From contig DGBF01000115.1 of NCBI GenBank assembly GCA_002384725.1, positions 1-5,571 on the forward strand: 5,571 nt of DNA. The letters are read 5' to 3'. Shown in pieces: positions 1 through 5,571 of this stretch (the first letter of the stretch is position 1; each line of letters opens with the position of its first letter). This stretch comes from Flavobacteriales bacterium UBA4011. Lineage in GTDB: Bacteria > Bacteroidota > Bacteroidia > Flavobacteriales_D > Crocinitomicaceae. The position numbers and the translations under genes are program-made. Under the pieces are notes generated by a model. The model was not told the DNA's origin, made no database searches, and was given only the letters and a program-made list of their open reading frames with translations.

Positions 1-344
1 TCTCCACGTAAGTTTTTTTTCAGAAACCGAACTTCTAGAGAAAGCTCTGCAACCAACTCTTTTAAAGTACCATTCTCACCTTTGAGTTCGTGAACCTCCG
101 ATGTGTTAGCTTCTCGCATCGTATCTCCATTTAGCCTGCGCTTTCCTGCTTCCATGAAATCTTTGGACCATTTGTAGTAATTAGCTTGATGGATGCTTTC
201 TTTTCGACACAATTCTGCAATGGTCGTTTCACCACGCATTCCTTCAATAATAATCCTGATTTTGTCTTCTGAATTGTAAGCTTTTCTTGTCTTACGTTTT
301 AAGTCACTAATTAAAGCACTCGCACTTTTCTTTTTCATCATCAT
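1..344 (-). CDS. IS3-family transposase OrfA, 3' end outside window
   Basis: This is the DNA-binding OrfA subunit of an IS3-family element. It would recognise the terminal repeats and act together with the DDE-domain OrfB, which is not in the window. The 114 visible residues start at the first of three consecutive ATG codons (344, 341, 338), with an in-frame TAA directly upstream; which ATG is used is undecided. Residues about 22-75 form the HTH_Tnp_1-type helix-turn-helix, with the family-like stretches YNSEDKIRIIIEGMRGE, IAELCRKE, YYKWSKDFMEAGKRRLNGDT. A leucine zipper follows with perfect heptad spacing (L87, L94, L101, L108), ending in the typical FLKK. The frame stays open to the window edge, so no stop is seen. 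A run of eight A (minus strand, 20-13) falls exactly at the LKK codons, where IS3 elements often shift frame. Family assignment is confident; the subgroup is not determined. Confidence 0.9.
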   Translation of the reverse strand, partial: MMMKKKSASALISDLKRKTRKAYNSEDKIRIIIEGMRGETTIAELCRKESIHQANYYKWSKDFMEAGKRRLNGDTMREANTSEVHELKGENGTLKELVAELSLEVRFLKKNLRG

Positions 345-362
345 TTAAGATTTAAAGGTTTA

Positions 363-394
363 TAAAAATAATAAAACCTCTCTCTTAAATTCAA
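363..394 (-). promoter_or_regulatory. possible weak promoter for IS orfA
   Basis: On the minus strand a TTG (394-392) is followed after 21 nt by TATTTTTA (370-363), one base from the Bacteroidota -7 consensus TAnnTTTG. The spacing is near what is expected, and the orfA ATG lies about 20 nt downstream. The surrounding DNA is very AT-rich, so a chance match is likely enough to keep this tentative. Confidence 0.2.
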
Positions 395-412
395 GTGATG
401 ATTAGTTCACTT
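393..412. repeat. inverted repeat in the IS subterminal region
   Basis: AAGTGA (393-398) and TCACTT (407-412) are perfect inverted copies separated by 8 nt. The pair lies 17 nt inside the proposed IS end and upstream of orfA. It could be part of the transposase-binding terminal repeat or a small hairpin limiting read-through into orfA. Without the other IS end its role cannot be settled. Confidence 0.4.
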
Positions 413-422
413 TATGCTGACG

Positions 423-548
423 TTATACAACATCCCTAAAACTGTTCCTTATTTTTTGAAGTGTTCTATTTTCCCAATATCTTTTCTCAAAATTTTGAGA
501 ATCTAGATTATAATACTCTTTAACTTTACTATAATATTGACCATTCAT
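423..548 (-). pseudogene. 5' fragment of a methyltransferase-like gene, cut by the IS
   Basis: A 41-codon frame starts at ATG 548-546, with an in-frame TAA 30 nt upstream, and ends at TAA 425-423, which lies inside the proposed IS end. The peptide begins MNGQYYSKVKEYYNLDSQNF and continues with a RYWENRTLQKIRNSFRD segment. This has the look of the N-terminal leader of class I SAM-dependent methyltransferases, where a Y..FD.RY..N..LQ.IR..F helix precedes the glycine-rich SAM-binding motif. That motif is not reached: the reading stops at about codon 38-40, where the IS begins. The last residues VV and the stop are probably read from IS sequence. If the IS inserted into an intact gene, the remainder should lie beyond the IS, outside the window. 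The methyltransferase reading rests on pattern memory only; that a coding start is interrupted here is the firmer part. Confidence 0.5.
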
Positions 549-690
549 ACCTATAAAGAATTTCTTTTGATGACTTTAAAATACATAATCTATTTTAGTG
601 CTTAAATTCAGCGTTACTAAAACATTTACTTTTTGACAATACTAATTTTCCATAGACGTATGTATTTAACTTTACATTAATCCTAATAAA
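549..690. other. AT-rich intergenic stretch
   Basis: This is the 142 bp between the queG stop and the interrupted gene fragment. All frames are broken by frequent stops, and the longest ATG-initiated reading I see is about ten codons. No clear terminator hairpin for queG and no convincing promoter for the fragment are visible. It presumably holds the promoter of the interrupted gene. Confidence 0.6.
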
Positions 691-1617
691 CTATTTCTGT
701 AAAAAACCAATGTTCCTTTTCAAGCCATCAAACTTTGTTCTCTTGACAGCGCTCAATTTGAATAGTTCTTTAAATGTCATTTCTGTTAGCTCCGACCAAT
801 CGTTTTGATTCAAATCTAACAACTTACTTTTGGGATTCAAACGAGGTTCACTATGTGGTTTTGAAAAACGGTTCCAAGGACAAACATCTTGGCAAATATC
901 ACAGCCAAACATCCAGTTTTCCATCTTACCTCCGAATTCGTTTGGCAAAAGCTGATCCTTTAGTTCAATGGTCAAGTAACTGATACATTTTGACCCATCA
1001 ACGACATAAGGTTCAACAATGGCATCCGTAGGACATTCGTCTATACACTTTGTACAGGTGCCGCAGTAATCTTTTATAGGACCATCAGGTGTAAGCTCTA
1101 AATCCAATATCAATTCTGCAATAAAGAAGAATGATCCGTGTTTAGGGTTAATCAAATTTGCATTTTTACCATTCCAACCTAGACCACTTTTAGCCGCCCA
1201 GGCCTTATCCATGACAGGAGCAGAATCTACAAAAACGCGTCCGCCAACCTCACCAATTTCTTCTTGAATCGATTGAAAAAACTCCTTCAGTTTATCCTTG
1301 ATGATGTAATGATAATCCTCGCCGTAAGCATATTTGGAAATCTTTGGAGCATTCTCGTTTTGAGCTTGAGAAGGATAATAGTTTAATAGCAAAGAAACTA
1401 CACTTTTCGAATCTTCTACCAAGAGTCTTGGGTCAAGTCGTTTATCAAAATGATTGGCCATGTAGCTCATCTTTCCATGATAATTACGGTTCAACCATTC
1501 CTCCAATCGAGGTGCTTCATCTTCTAAGAATTCAGCTTTAGAAACACCACAAAAGAAAAAGCCCAACTCCTGGGCTTTCTGCTTTATAAACTTTGTATTT
1601 CGATCTATGGTTTGCAT
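691..1617 (-). CDS. queG: epoxyqueuosine reductase QueG
   Basis: QueG reduces epoxyqueuosine to queuosine at the wobble position (34) of tRNAs with GUN anticodons, the last step of queuosine synthesis. It uses a cobalamin cofactor and two [4Fe-4S] clusters in the cytoplasm. The 308-residue protein has the N-terminal QueG domain with [17 protein letters not shown] (48-64), the [23 protein letters not shown] stretch (130-152) holding the probable catalytic Asp131, and then a ferredoxin-like part. The cluster cysteines are C185, C188, C191, C195, C211, C239, C242 and C246. By analogy with solved QueG structures, C185/C188/C191 with C246 hold one cluster, and C195/C211/C239/C242 the other. The length fits the short form without the C-terminal HEAT-like extension of the E. 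coli protein (379 aa). The ATG is 3 nt after the ruvB stop, which suggests one transcript and possible translational coupling. All key residues are present, so it should be functional. Confidence 0.95.
   Translation of the reverse strand: MQTIDRNTKFIKQKAQELGFFFCGVSKAEFLEDEAPRLEEWLNRNYHGKMSYMANHFDKRLDPRLLVEDSKSVVSLLLNYYPSQAQNENAPKISKYAYGEDYHYIIKDKLKEFFQSIQEEIGEVGGRVFVDSAPVMDKAWAAKSGLGWNGKNANLINPKHGSFFFIAELILDLELTPDGPIKDYCGTCTKCIDECPTDAIVEPYVVDGSKCISYLTIELKDQLLPNEFGGKMENWMFGCDICQDVCPWNRFSKPHSEPRLNPKSKLLDLNQNDWSELTEMTFKELFKLSAVKRTKFDGLKRNIGFLQK
1558..1578 (-). promoter_or_regulatory. terminator-like hairpin inside the start of queG
   Basis: On the minus strand an 8-bp perfect stem, AAAGCCCA/TGGGCTTT with a 5-nt loop, is followed directly by TTCTTTT, so the U-tract including the stem end reads TTTTTCTTTT. 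It covers nt 40-60 of the queG coding sequence. It has the shape of an intrinsic terminator but lies inside a gene, encoding KAQELGFFF. It could lower queG transcription when translation lags, or be a by-product of the codons. No experimental support can be read from the sequence. Confidence 0.35.
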
Positions 1618-1620
1618 CTC

Positions 1621-2649
1621 TTAGAACAATCCTCCTTGCTCCCATCCTTTGTTGAATCCCAAATGTTTATATGCCTTTTCAGTCGCTTTTCTTCCTCTTG
1701 GAGTGCGCATCAAAAAACCTTCTTGAATCAAAAACGGCTCGTATACTTCTTCCAAAGTTCCTGCATTTTCACCAATTGCTGTTGCTATAGTTGTCAAACC
1801 AACTGGACCACCATTAAACTTCTCAATAATCGTTGTCAACATGCGATTATCCATTTCGTCTAAACCGTTCTTGTCAACGTGTAATGCTTCTAAACCATAT
1901 TCAGTGATATCCAAAGTAATGGTTCCGTTTCCCTTTATTTGGGCAAAATCTCGTATTCTTCTTAAAAGTGCATTGGCAATTCTTGGTGTTCCTCTACTTC
2001 TACTGGCGATCTGATAGGCGGCCGTATCTGCAATTTCAATGTTCAACAATCCTGCCGAACGCTCAACAATATTCGTTAAAGTCTCCGCATCATAATATTG
2101 CAATCTTGAATTAATACCAAATCTAGCTCGAAGGGGGGATGTCAATAATCCAGAACGAGTTGTCGCACCGATTAAGGTAAACGGACTCAAACTAATTTGA
2201 ACTGTCCTTGCATTAGGTCCCGAATCGATCATTATGTCGATGGAATAATCTTCCATTGCAGAATAAAGATACTCTTCTACAACAGGCGAAAGACGATGAA
2301 TCTCATCGATAAAAAGCACATCTCCTGTTTCAAGATTGGTCAATAAACCAGCCAAGTCTCCTGGTTTGTCTAAAACAGGTCCACTGGTTACTTTAAAGCC
2401 AACACCTAACTCATTGGCAATAATGTTAGCCAATGTTGTTTTACCCAATCCTGGCGGTCCATGCAGCAACACATGATCGAGAGGTTCGTTTCGCAGTGTT
2501 GCGGCCTTGACAAAAATTTCTAGATTTTCAACAATGCTTGGTTGACCTGCGAAATCATTCAAAGATTTTGGACGCAAGACTTTATCATAATCCTGATCTA
2601 CGGATTGTTCGGCCTCTTCCCTATAATCGAATGATTCTTCTTCTTCCAA
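1621..2649 (-). CDS. ruvB: Holliday junction branch-migration ATPase RuvB
   Basis: RuvB is the hexameric AAA+ motor that, loaded by RuvA, drives branch migration of Holliday junctions for RuvC cleavage in recombination and repair. In the 342 residues I see Walker [10 protein letters not shown] (64-72), Walker [10 protein letters not shown] (111-119), sensor 1 GATTR (161-165), the arginine finger in SPLRARFG (R174), the sensor 2 region [13 protein letters not shown] (219-231) and a C-terminal winged helix with [10 protein letters not shown] (280-289) and RTPRGR (325-330). The length is normal for the family. The start codon is TTG (2649-2647): an in-frame TAA lies four codons upstream, and the first internal ATG codon is M132, beyond Walker A. 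No Shine-Dalgarno sequence is evident. The N-terminal 20 residues are acidic and poorly conserved, as expected. The next gene, queG, follows after 3 nt. Transcription may start from the TATTTTTG box at 2674-2667 or come from read-through of the cox hairpin. Confidence 0.97.
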   Translation of the reverse strand: MEEEESFDYREEAEQSVDQDYDKVLRPKSLNDFAGQPSIVENLEIFVKAATLRNEPLDHVLLHGPPGLGKTTLANIIANELGVGFKVTSGPVLDKPGDLAGLLTNLETGDVLFIDEIHRLSPVVEEYLYSAMEDYSIDIMIDSGPNARTVQISLSPFTLIGATTRSGLLTSPLRARFGINSRLQYYDAETLTNIVERSAGLLNIEIADTAAYQIASRSRGTPRIANALLRRIRDFAQIKGNGTITLDITEYGLEALHVDKNGLDEMDNRMLTTIIEKFNGGPVGLTTIATAIGENAGTLEEVYEPFLIQEGFLMRTPRGRKATEKAYKHLGFNKGWEQGGLF

Positions 2650-2666
2650 CTGAATTCGCTTTTACT

Positions 2667-2674
2667 CAAAAATA
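2667..2674 (-). promoter_or_regulatory. ruvB: candidate -7 box of the ruvB-queG promoter
   Basis: The minus strand reads TATTTTTG, a full match to the Bacteroidota sigma-A -7 consensus TAnnTTTG, ending 17 nt before the ruvB TTG. It would give a very short leader of roughly 10-14 nt. About 19 nt upstream there is only TAGTTC, so the -33 TTTG element is poor and lies inside the hairpin loop region. The same bases form the T-run of the cox terminator, so terminator and promoter would overlap. Confidence 0.35.
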
Positions 2675-2675
2675 C

Positions 2676-2718
2676 GAAATCCCTTTCTCCCGAGAACTAT
2701 CGAGACGAAAGGGATTTC
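2676..2718 (-). terminator. strong hairpin terminator after coxA
   Basis: A perfect 12-bp inverted repeat (GAAATCCCTTTC 2676-2687, GAAAGGGATTTC 2707-2718) encloses a 19-nt loop. The loop can itself pair further (TC.CGA with TCG.GA around a 6-nt tip). It begins 18 nt after the coxA stop and is followed on the minus strand by GTATTTTTG, a short T-run three bases from the stem. On the plus strand it is followed by A6, so it should work only for minus-strand transcripts. It is the natural end of the coxBA unit, although it sits only 26 nt before the ruvB start. Confidence 0.75.
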
Positions 2719-2736
2719 AAAAAAGGTTTGTTTCAA

Positions 2737-4548
2737 TTAATGATCGTGCTCACCTTCAGCCAATGGAACATTCTGAGGAATGAAATCCACATCTGAACCA
2801 GGCTTAGAGTAATCATAAGGCCATCTATGCACTGTTGGTAATTCGCCAGGCCAGTTTCCGTGAATGTGTTCTACTGGTGTAGTCCACTCTAAAGTATTTG
2901 ATCTCCATGGATTTTGAGGTGCTTTTGGCCCTCTGTAAATCGAATAGAAGAAGTTGAACAAGAATATGATTTGACCCAAAGCAGCAATTATCGCGAATAT
3001 CGTAATGATAACATTCAAATCGAATATCATATCGCCTGCTATTGTATCGAACTCATTGTAAACTGAGTTATCATAATATCTTCTCGGTGCTCCAGCTATC
3101 CCAACAAAGTGCATTGGAAAAAATACTCCGTAAGCACCTACTATCGTAATCCAAAAATGGGCGTATCCTAAACGCAGGTTCATCATCCTACCGTACATTT
3201 TAGGAAACCAATGATAGACTCCAGCAAACATTCCAAATACGGCTGACATCCCCATTACTACGTGAAAGTGAGCTACTACGAAGTAGGTGTCATGTACCGC
3301 AATATCTAGGGCTGAATCGGCCAATATGATTCCTGTAACACCTCCAGTTATAAAAGTAGAGACCAAACCAATGGCAAACATCATAGCTGGTGTCAAATGC
3401 AAAGATCCCCTCCATAATGTCGTTAAATAATTAAAGACCTTGACTGCTGATGGAATTGCAATTAGCAATGTGGTAAATACAAAGACGGATCCTAAGAATG
3501 GATTCATCCCTGTTATAAACATATGGTGGCCCCAAACGATAAAAGAGAGGAAGCCAATTGCCAGAATTGAACCAATCATTGCTCGATAACCGAAAATTGG
3601 TTTTCTTGAGTTGGTTGAGATAATCTCTGAAGATAATCCGAGGGCAGGAAGTAATACAATGTAGACTTCTGGGTGACCTAGAAACCAAAATAAGTGTTGA
3701 TAAAGTATGGGCGATCCACCTGAGTTCGTCAGCATTTCACCACCGACAATGATGTCAGATAGATAGAAGCTTGTTCCAGCCAATCTGTCCATCATCAACA
3801 ATAAAGCAGCTGATAAAAGCACCGGAAACGAAAGAACACCCAAAATAGCCGTTACGAAGAACGTCCAAATTGTCAAAGGCATTCGCGTCATACTCATTCC
3901 TTTCGCACGCAGGTTCAAAACGGTTACAATGTAATTCAATGAACCGATTAAAGAGGAAGCAATAAAAATTGTCATTGAAACCAACCAAAGAGTCATACCT
4001 GTGCCAGATCCACTCACCGCTTGCGGAAGAGCTGAAAGAGGCGGATAAATTGTCCATCCAGCCATAGCTGGTCCAGTTTCAACGAACATCGAACAAAGCA
4101 TGATGACAGAAGAGATCAAAAAGAACCAATAAGATAGCATGTTCAAGAAGCCCGAAGCCATGTCACGTGCACCCAATTGAAGTGGAATTAGCATATTGGA
4201 AAATGTTCCCGAAAGACCTCCTGTCAACAAGAAGAAAACCATTATTGTACCGTGAATGGTCACCAATCCCAAATACATATCTTCCTTCAAAACTCCACCT
4301 GGAGCCCATTGCTCACCAAGGAAAAAAGACAAGAAATCAGAACTTTCTCCTGGCCAAGCCAATTGGATACGGAACAAAACCGATAACAACATAGCCACAA
4401 CGCCCATGAAGATGGCAGTCATTAAAAACTGTTTACCGATCATTTTATGATCCTGGCTAAAAATATACTTAGAAACGAAACCTTCTTCGTGATGAGCGTG
4501 GTCGTCATGACCATGGTTTCCGTTTGTTTCGTGCGCTACTGCCGACAT
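2737..4548 (-). CDS. coxA: cytochrome c oxidase subunit I, aa3-type
   Basis: CoxA is the catalytic subunit of the heme-copper oxidase in the inner membrane. It reduces O2 to water and pumps protons. The 603 residues hold the usual twelve or so membrane helices from about residue 40 to 560. Ligands visible: H99 (TIHGT) and H429 for low-spin heme a, H427 (VAHFHV) for heme a3, and H292, H341, H342 (GHPEVY, WGHHMF) for CuB. Y296 is the tyrosine cross-linked to the H292 imidazole. Proton-channel residues are present: E294 and D129 (GARDM) with N118 for the D channel, and K370 (SAVKVFNYL) for the K channel. This makes it a type A1 enzyme. Both ends are histidine-rich: H6, H12, H14, H17, H19, H20 at the start and GEHDH at the end. 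The ATG at 4548 is preceded by an A-rich leader without Shine-Dalgarno; coxB ends 33 nt upstream. A hairpin terminator follows the stop. Confidence 0.98.
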   Translation of the reverse strand: MSAVAHETNGNHGHDDHAHHEEGFVSKYIFSQDHKMIGKQFLMTAIFMGVVAMLLSVLFRIQLAWPGESSDFLSFFLGEQWAPGGVLKEDMYLGLVTIHGTIMVFFLLTGGLSGTFSNMLIPLQLGARDMASGFLNMLSYWFFLISSVIMLCSMFVETGPAMAGWTIYPPLSALPQAVSGSGTGMTLWLVSMTIFIASSLIGSLNYIVTVLNLRAKGMSMTRMPLTIWTFFVTAILGVLSFPVLLSAALLLMMDRLAGTSFYLSDIIVGGEMLTNSGGSPILYQHLFWFLGHPEVYIVLLPALGLSSEIISTNSRKPIFGYRAMIGSILAIGFLSFIVWGHHMFITGMNPFLGSVFVFTTLLIAIPSAVKVFNYLTTLWRGSLHLTPAMMFAIGLVSTFITGGVTGIILADSALDIAVHDTYFVVAHFHVVMGMSAVFGMFAGVYHWFPKMYGRMMNLRLGYAHFWITIVGAYGVFFPMHFVGIAGAPRRYYDNSVYNEFDTIAGDMIFDLNVIITIFAIIAALGQIIFLFNFFYSIYRGPKAPQNPWRSNTLEWTTPVEHIHGNWPGELPTVHRWPYDYSKPGSDVDFIPQNVPLAEGEHDH

Positions 4549-4581
4549 TTTCTGTTTATTTTAATTTTATTAAATATTTTA

Positions 4582-5571
4582 TTAAGCTGCTACAACAACT
4601 TCTTCAACTACAGCATCTGGTAAAGGTACTGGAGGCATAAAGGAATCTTTAAAAGTACTTCCTTTTTTACCGTCCATCCATTTTTTGAACTCTTCCTTTG
4701 GCAAGACTACAACAATCATTTTCATTTTGTAGTGAGCCCCTCCGCATATCTTATTGCACATCAAGACATAATTAAAGTTCGGATTCTTCATACGCTCGCG
4801 CATTTCTTCAGTCGTCACATTTGGGGTGAATTTGAATCTTGTTACTTGTCCTGGCACATTGTTCATTTGAGCACGAAAATGTGGGAAGTAAGCCGAATGT
4901 AATACATCCTTTGCTCTGAAATTAAATTCATATGCCTGTTCCGAACACAAATACAAAGTATCCTTTTGAATGATATCATCATATGCCATTGCATCTAATT
5001 TACTATCATGCCTTTCTCTAATTTGATGCAATAAACGAATCAAACGTTGTTTGCGACTCAAATCATTCATCATACTCTCTCTTTCGTCAGGCGTCATCAT
5101 TACGCTTCGATCATTCAGTTTTGCTTCAATAGTTTTTATTCCACTCAACCCATTTTCCATCTGCATGATTGCTGTATCAATAGTGGCAGTAGTCATTAAT
5201 GCCAATTCGTTAGCATCCGTTGTTAACTTGTAATCAAATTTCCCAAGTTTGTTATCTTCTCCTGAATAGCGTGCTGTCCAGTCAAATTGTTTTGAGAACA
5301 ATTCTACACGAACTGCCTCTTTGTCTGATGGTCCAGTTATTTCATTCCAAGATCTAAGACCTAAAATAATGATGACGGCCAAAATAATTGCAGGAACAAC
5401 CGTCCAAATCATCTCTAATTTATTATCATGAGGAAACCAATATGCTTTCACACCTGGTTTTTTCACAAACTTAAAAGAGAAATAAAACAACAAAAAATTG
5501 GTAATGAAACAACCTATTATAATGATGATCAAATTTAATCCCATCAACCAGTCATATTCTTCACCGTGAAC
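4582..5571 (-). CDS. coxB: cytochrome c oxidase subunit II, 5' end outside window
   Basis: CoxB takes electrons from cytochrome c (or a cupredoxin) through its binuclear CuA site and passes them to CoxA. The frame runs to the window edge, through VHGEEYDWL before MGLNL, so the TTG/ATG codons at 5547/5544 are internal and the true start is outside; about 329 residues are visible. Numbering from TTG 5547: membrane helices at about 4-28 and 46-64, with DNKLEMIWTVVPA (41-53) between, then the periplasmic cupredoxin domain with FSKQFDWTARY (84-94). CuA ligands are H217 (DVLHSAY), C264, C268, H272 and M275 in CNKICGGAHYKM. The position of the usual glutamate (CSEIC in the bovine protein) is K266. 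A helical, charged insert of about 75 residues (roughly 118-195) interrupts the cupredoxin fold. No cytochrome c domain is present at the C-terminus, which ends in a valine/alanine/glutamate-rich tail. It is co-oriented with coxA at a 33-nt spacing and surely co-transcribed with it. Confidence 0.96.
   Translation of the reverse strand, partial: VHGEEYDWLMGLNLIIIIIGCFITNFLLFYFSFKFVKKPGVKAYWFPHDNKLEMIWTVVPAIILAVIIILGLRSWNEITGPSDKEAVRVELFSKQFDWTARYSGEDNKLGKFDYKLTTDANELALMTTATIDTAIMQMENGLSGIKTIEAKLNDRSVMMTPDERESMMNDLSRKQRLIRLLHQIRERHDSKLDAMAYDDIIQKDTLYLCSEQAYEFNFRAKDVLHSAYFPHFRAQMNNVPGQVTRFKFTPNVTTEEMRERMKNPNFNYVLMCNKICGGAHYKMKMIVVVLPKEEFKKWMDGKKGSTFKDSFMPPVPLPDAVVEEVVVAA

Larger units (their letters stand above)
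1..429 (-). mobile_element. IS3-family insertion sequence, left end and orfA only
   Basis: The partial element consists of orfA plus an 85-nt untranslated left end. I place the outer end near 429 because the minus strand there begins TGTATAACGTCAGC, which fits the TG...CA ends of IS3 elements, and because a separate coding sequence (548 to about 430) breaks off at this point. The exact boundary may be a few bases off. The other terminal repeat, OrfB and the target-site duplication lie beyond position 1, so completeness and activity cannot be judged. OrfA itself shows no frameshift or stop in the visible part. Confidence 0.65.

Noticed and set aside
484..501. 18-bp perfect palindrome TTCTCAAAATTTTGAGAA, possible operator
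   Set aside because: It lies inside the interrupted coding fragment (codons for SQNFEK) in very AT-rich DNA and has no promoter next to it, so a chance origin is the simpler reading.
633..655. Plus-strand TTGACA with 17-nt spacing, possible promoter antisense to queG
   Set aside because: No acceptable -10 element follows, no plus-strand gene is present, and Bacteroidota promoters do not use the TTGACA/TATAAT pattern.
774..1863. Plus-strand open frames at 774-983, 1344-1541 and 1612-1863
   Set aside because: They lie antisense to queG and ruvB, match no family I know and have no regulatory signals; they are shadows of the real genes.
3431..4057. Minus-strand open frames of 85 and 100 codons within coxA
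   Set aside because: They are out-of-frame readings of the conserved coxA sequence, whose own frame carries all ligand motifs.
4564..4585. Direct repeat of ATTTTATTAA (4564-4573 and 4576-4585) at the coxB stop and coxB-coxA gap
   Set aside because: Two copies of an all-A/T 10-mer in an A/T-only spacer; low complexity and no further copies.
5542..5547. TTG or ATG as the start codon of coxB
   Set aside because: The frame continues upstream without a stop to the window edge, and CoxB proteins of this group have sequence before the first of these helices, so the start lies outside.

Overview
This window looks like a chromosomal segment of a low-GC member of the Bacteroidota, most likely a Flavobacteriales lineage of the Cryomorphaceae/Crocinitomicaceae type. 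The grounds are the style of the CoxA and CoxB proteins, including a CuA loop reading CNKICGGAHYKM and a long helical insert in CoxB. A-rich leaders without clear Shine-Dalgarno sequences and a TAnnTTTG-like promoter element also fit. The family placement is from memory and is less certain than the phylum. All genes lie on the minus strand, so the transcription order is right to left.

Right part (5571 to 2737): coxB, open at the window edge, is followed after 32 nt by coxA. Together they encode the two catalytic subunits of an aa3-type cytochrome c oxidase. CoxB carries the CuA electron-entry site. CoxA carries the low-spin heme and the heme a3-CuB oxygen-reducing centre. A strong hairpin (2676-2718) ends the cox unit. 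Its downstream T-run also forms a TATTTTTG box that could be the -7 element of the ruvB promoter.

Middle (2649 to 691): ruvB (Holliday-junction branch-migration ATPase, TTG start) and queG (epoxyqueuosine reductase, last step of queuosine synthesis) are separated by only 3 nt and are very probably co-transcribed. A terminator-like hairpin lies inside the first 60 nt of queG.

Left part (690 to 1): about 140 nt of AT-rich DNA with no gene that I can see precedes a short start-of-gene fragment (548 to about 430). The fragment reads like the N-terminus of a class I SAM-dependent methyltransferase. It breaks off where an IS3-family insertion sequence begins (near 429). The left end and most of orfA of that element (344 to 1) are present, and the rest lies outside the window. 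The most informative observation is therefore an apparent gene disruption by an IS. I see no CRISPR array, RNA gene, phage gene or clearly new system; the rest is conserved housekeeping content.
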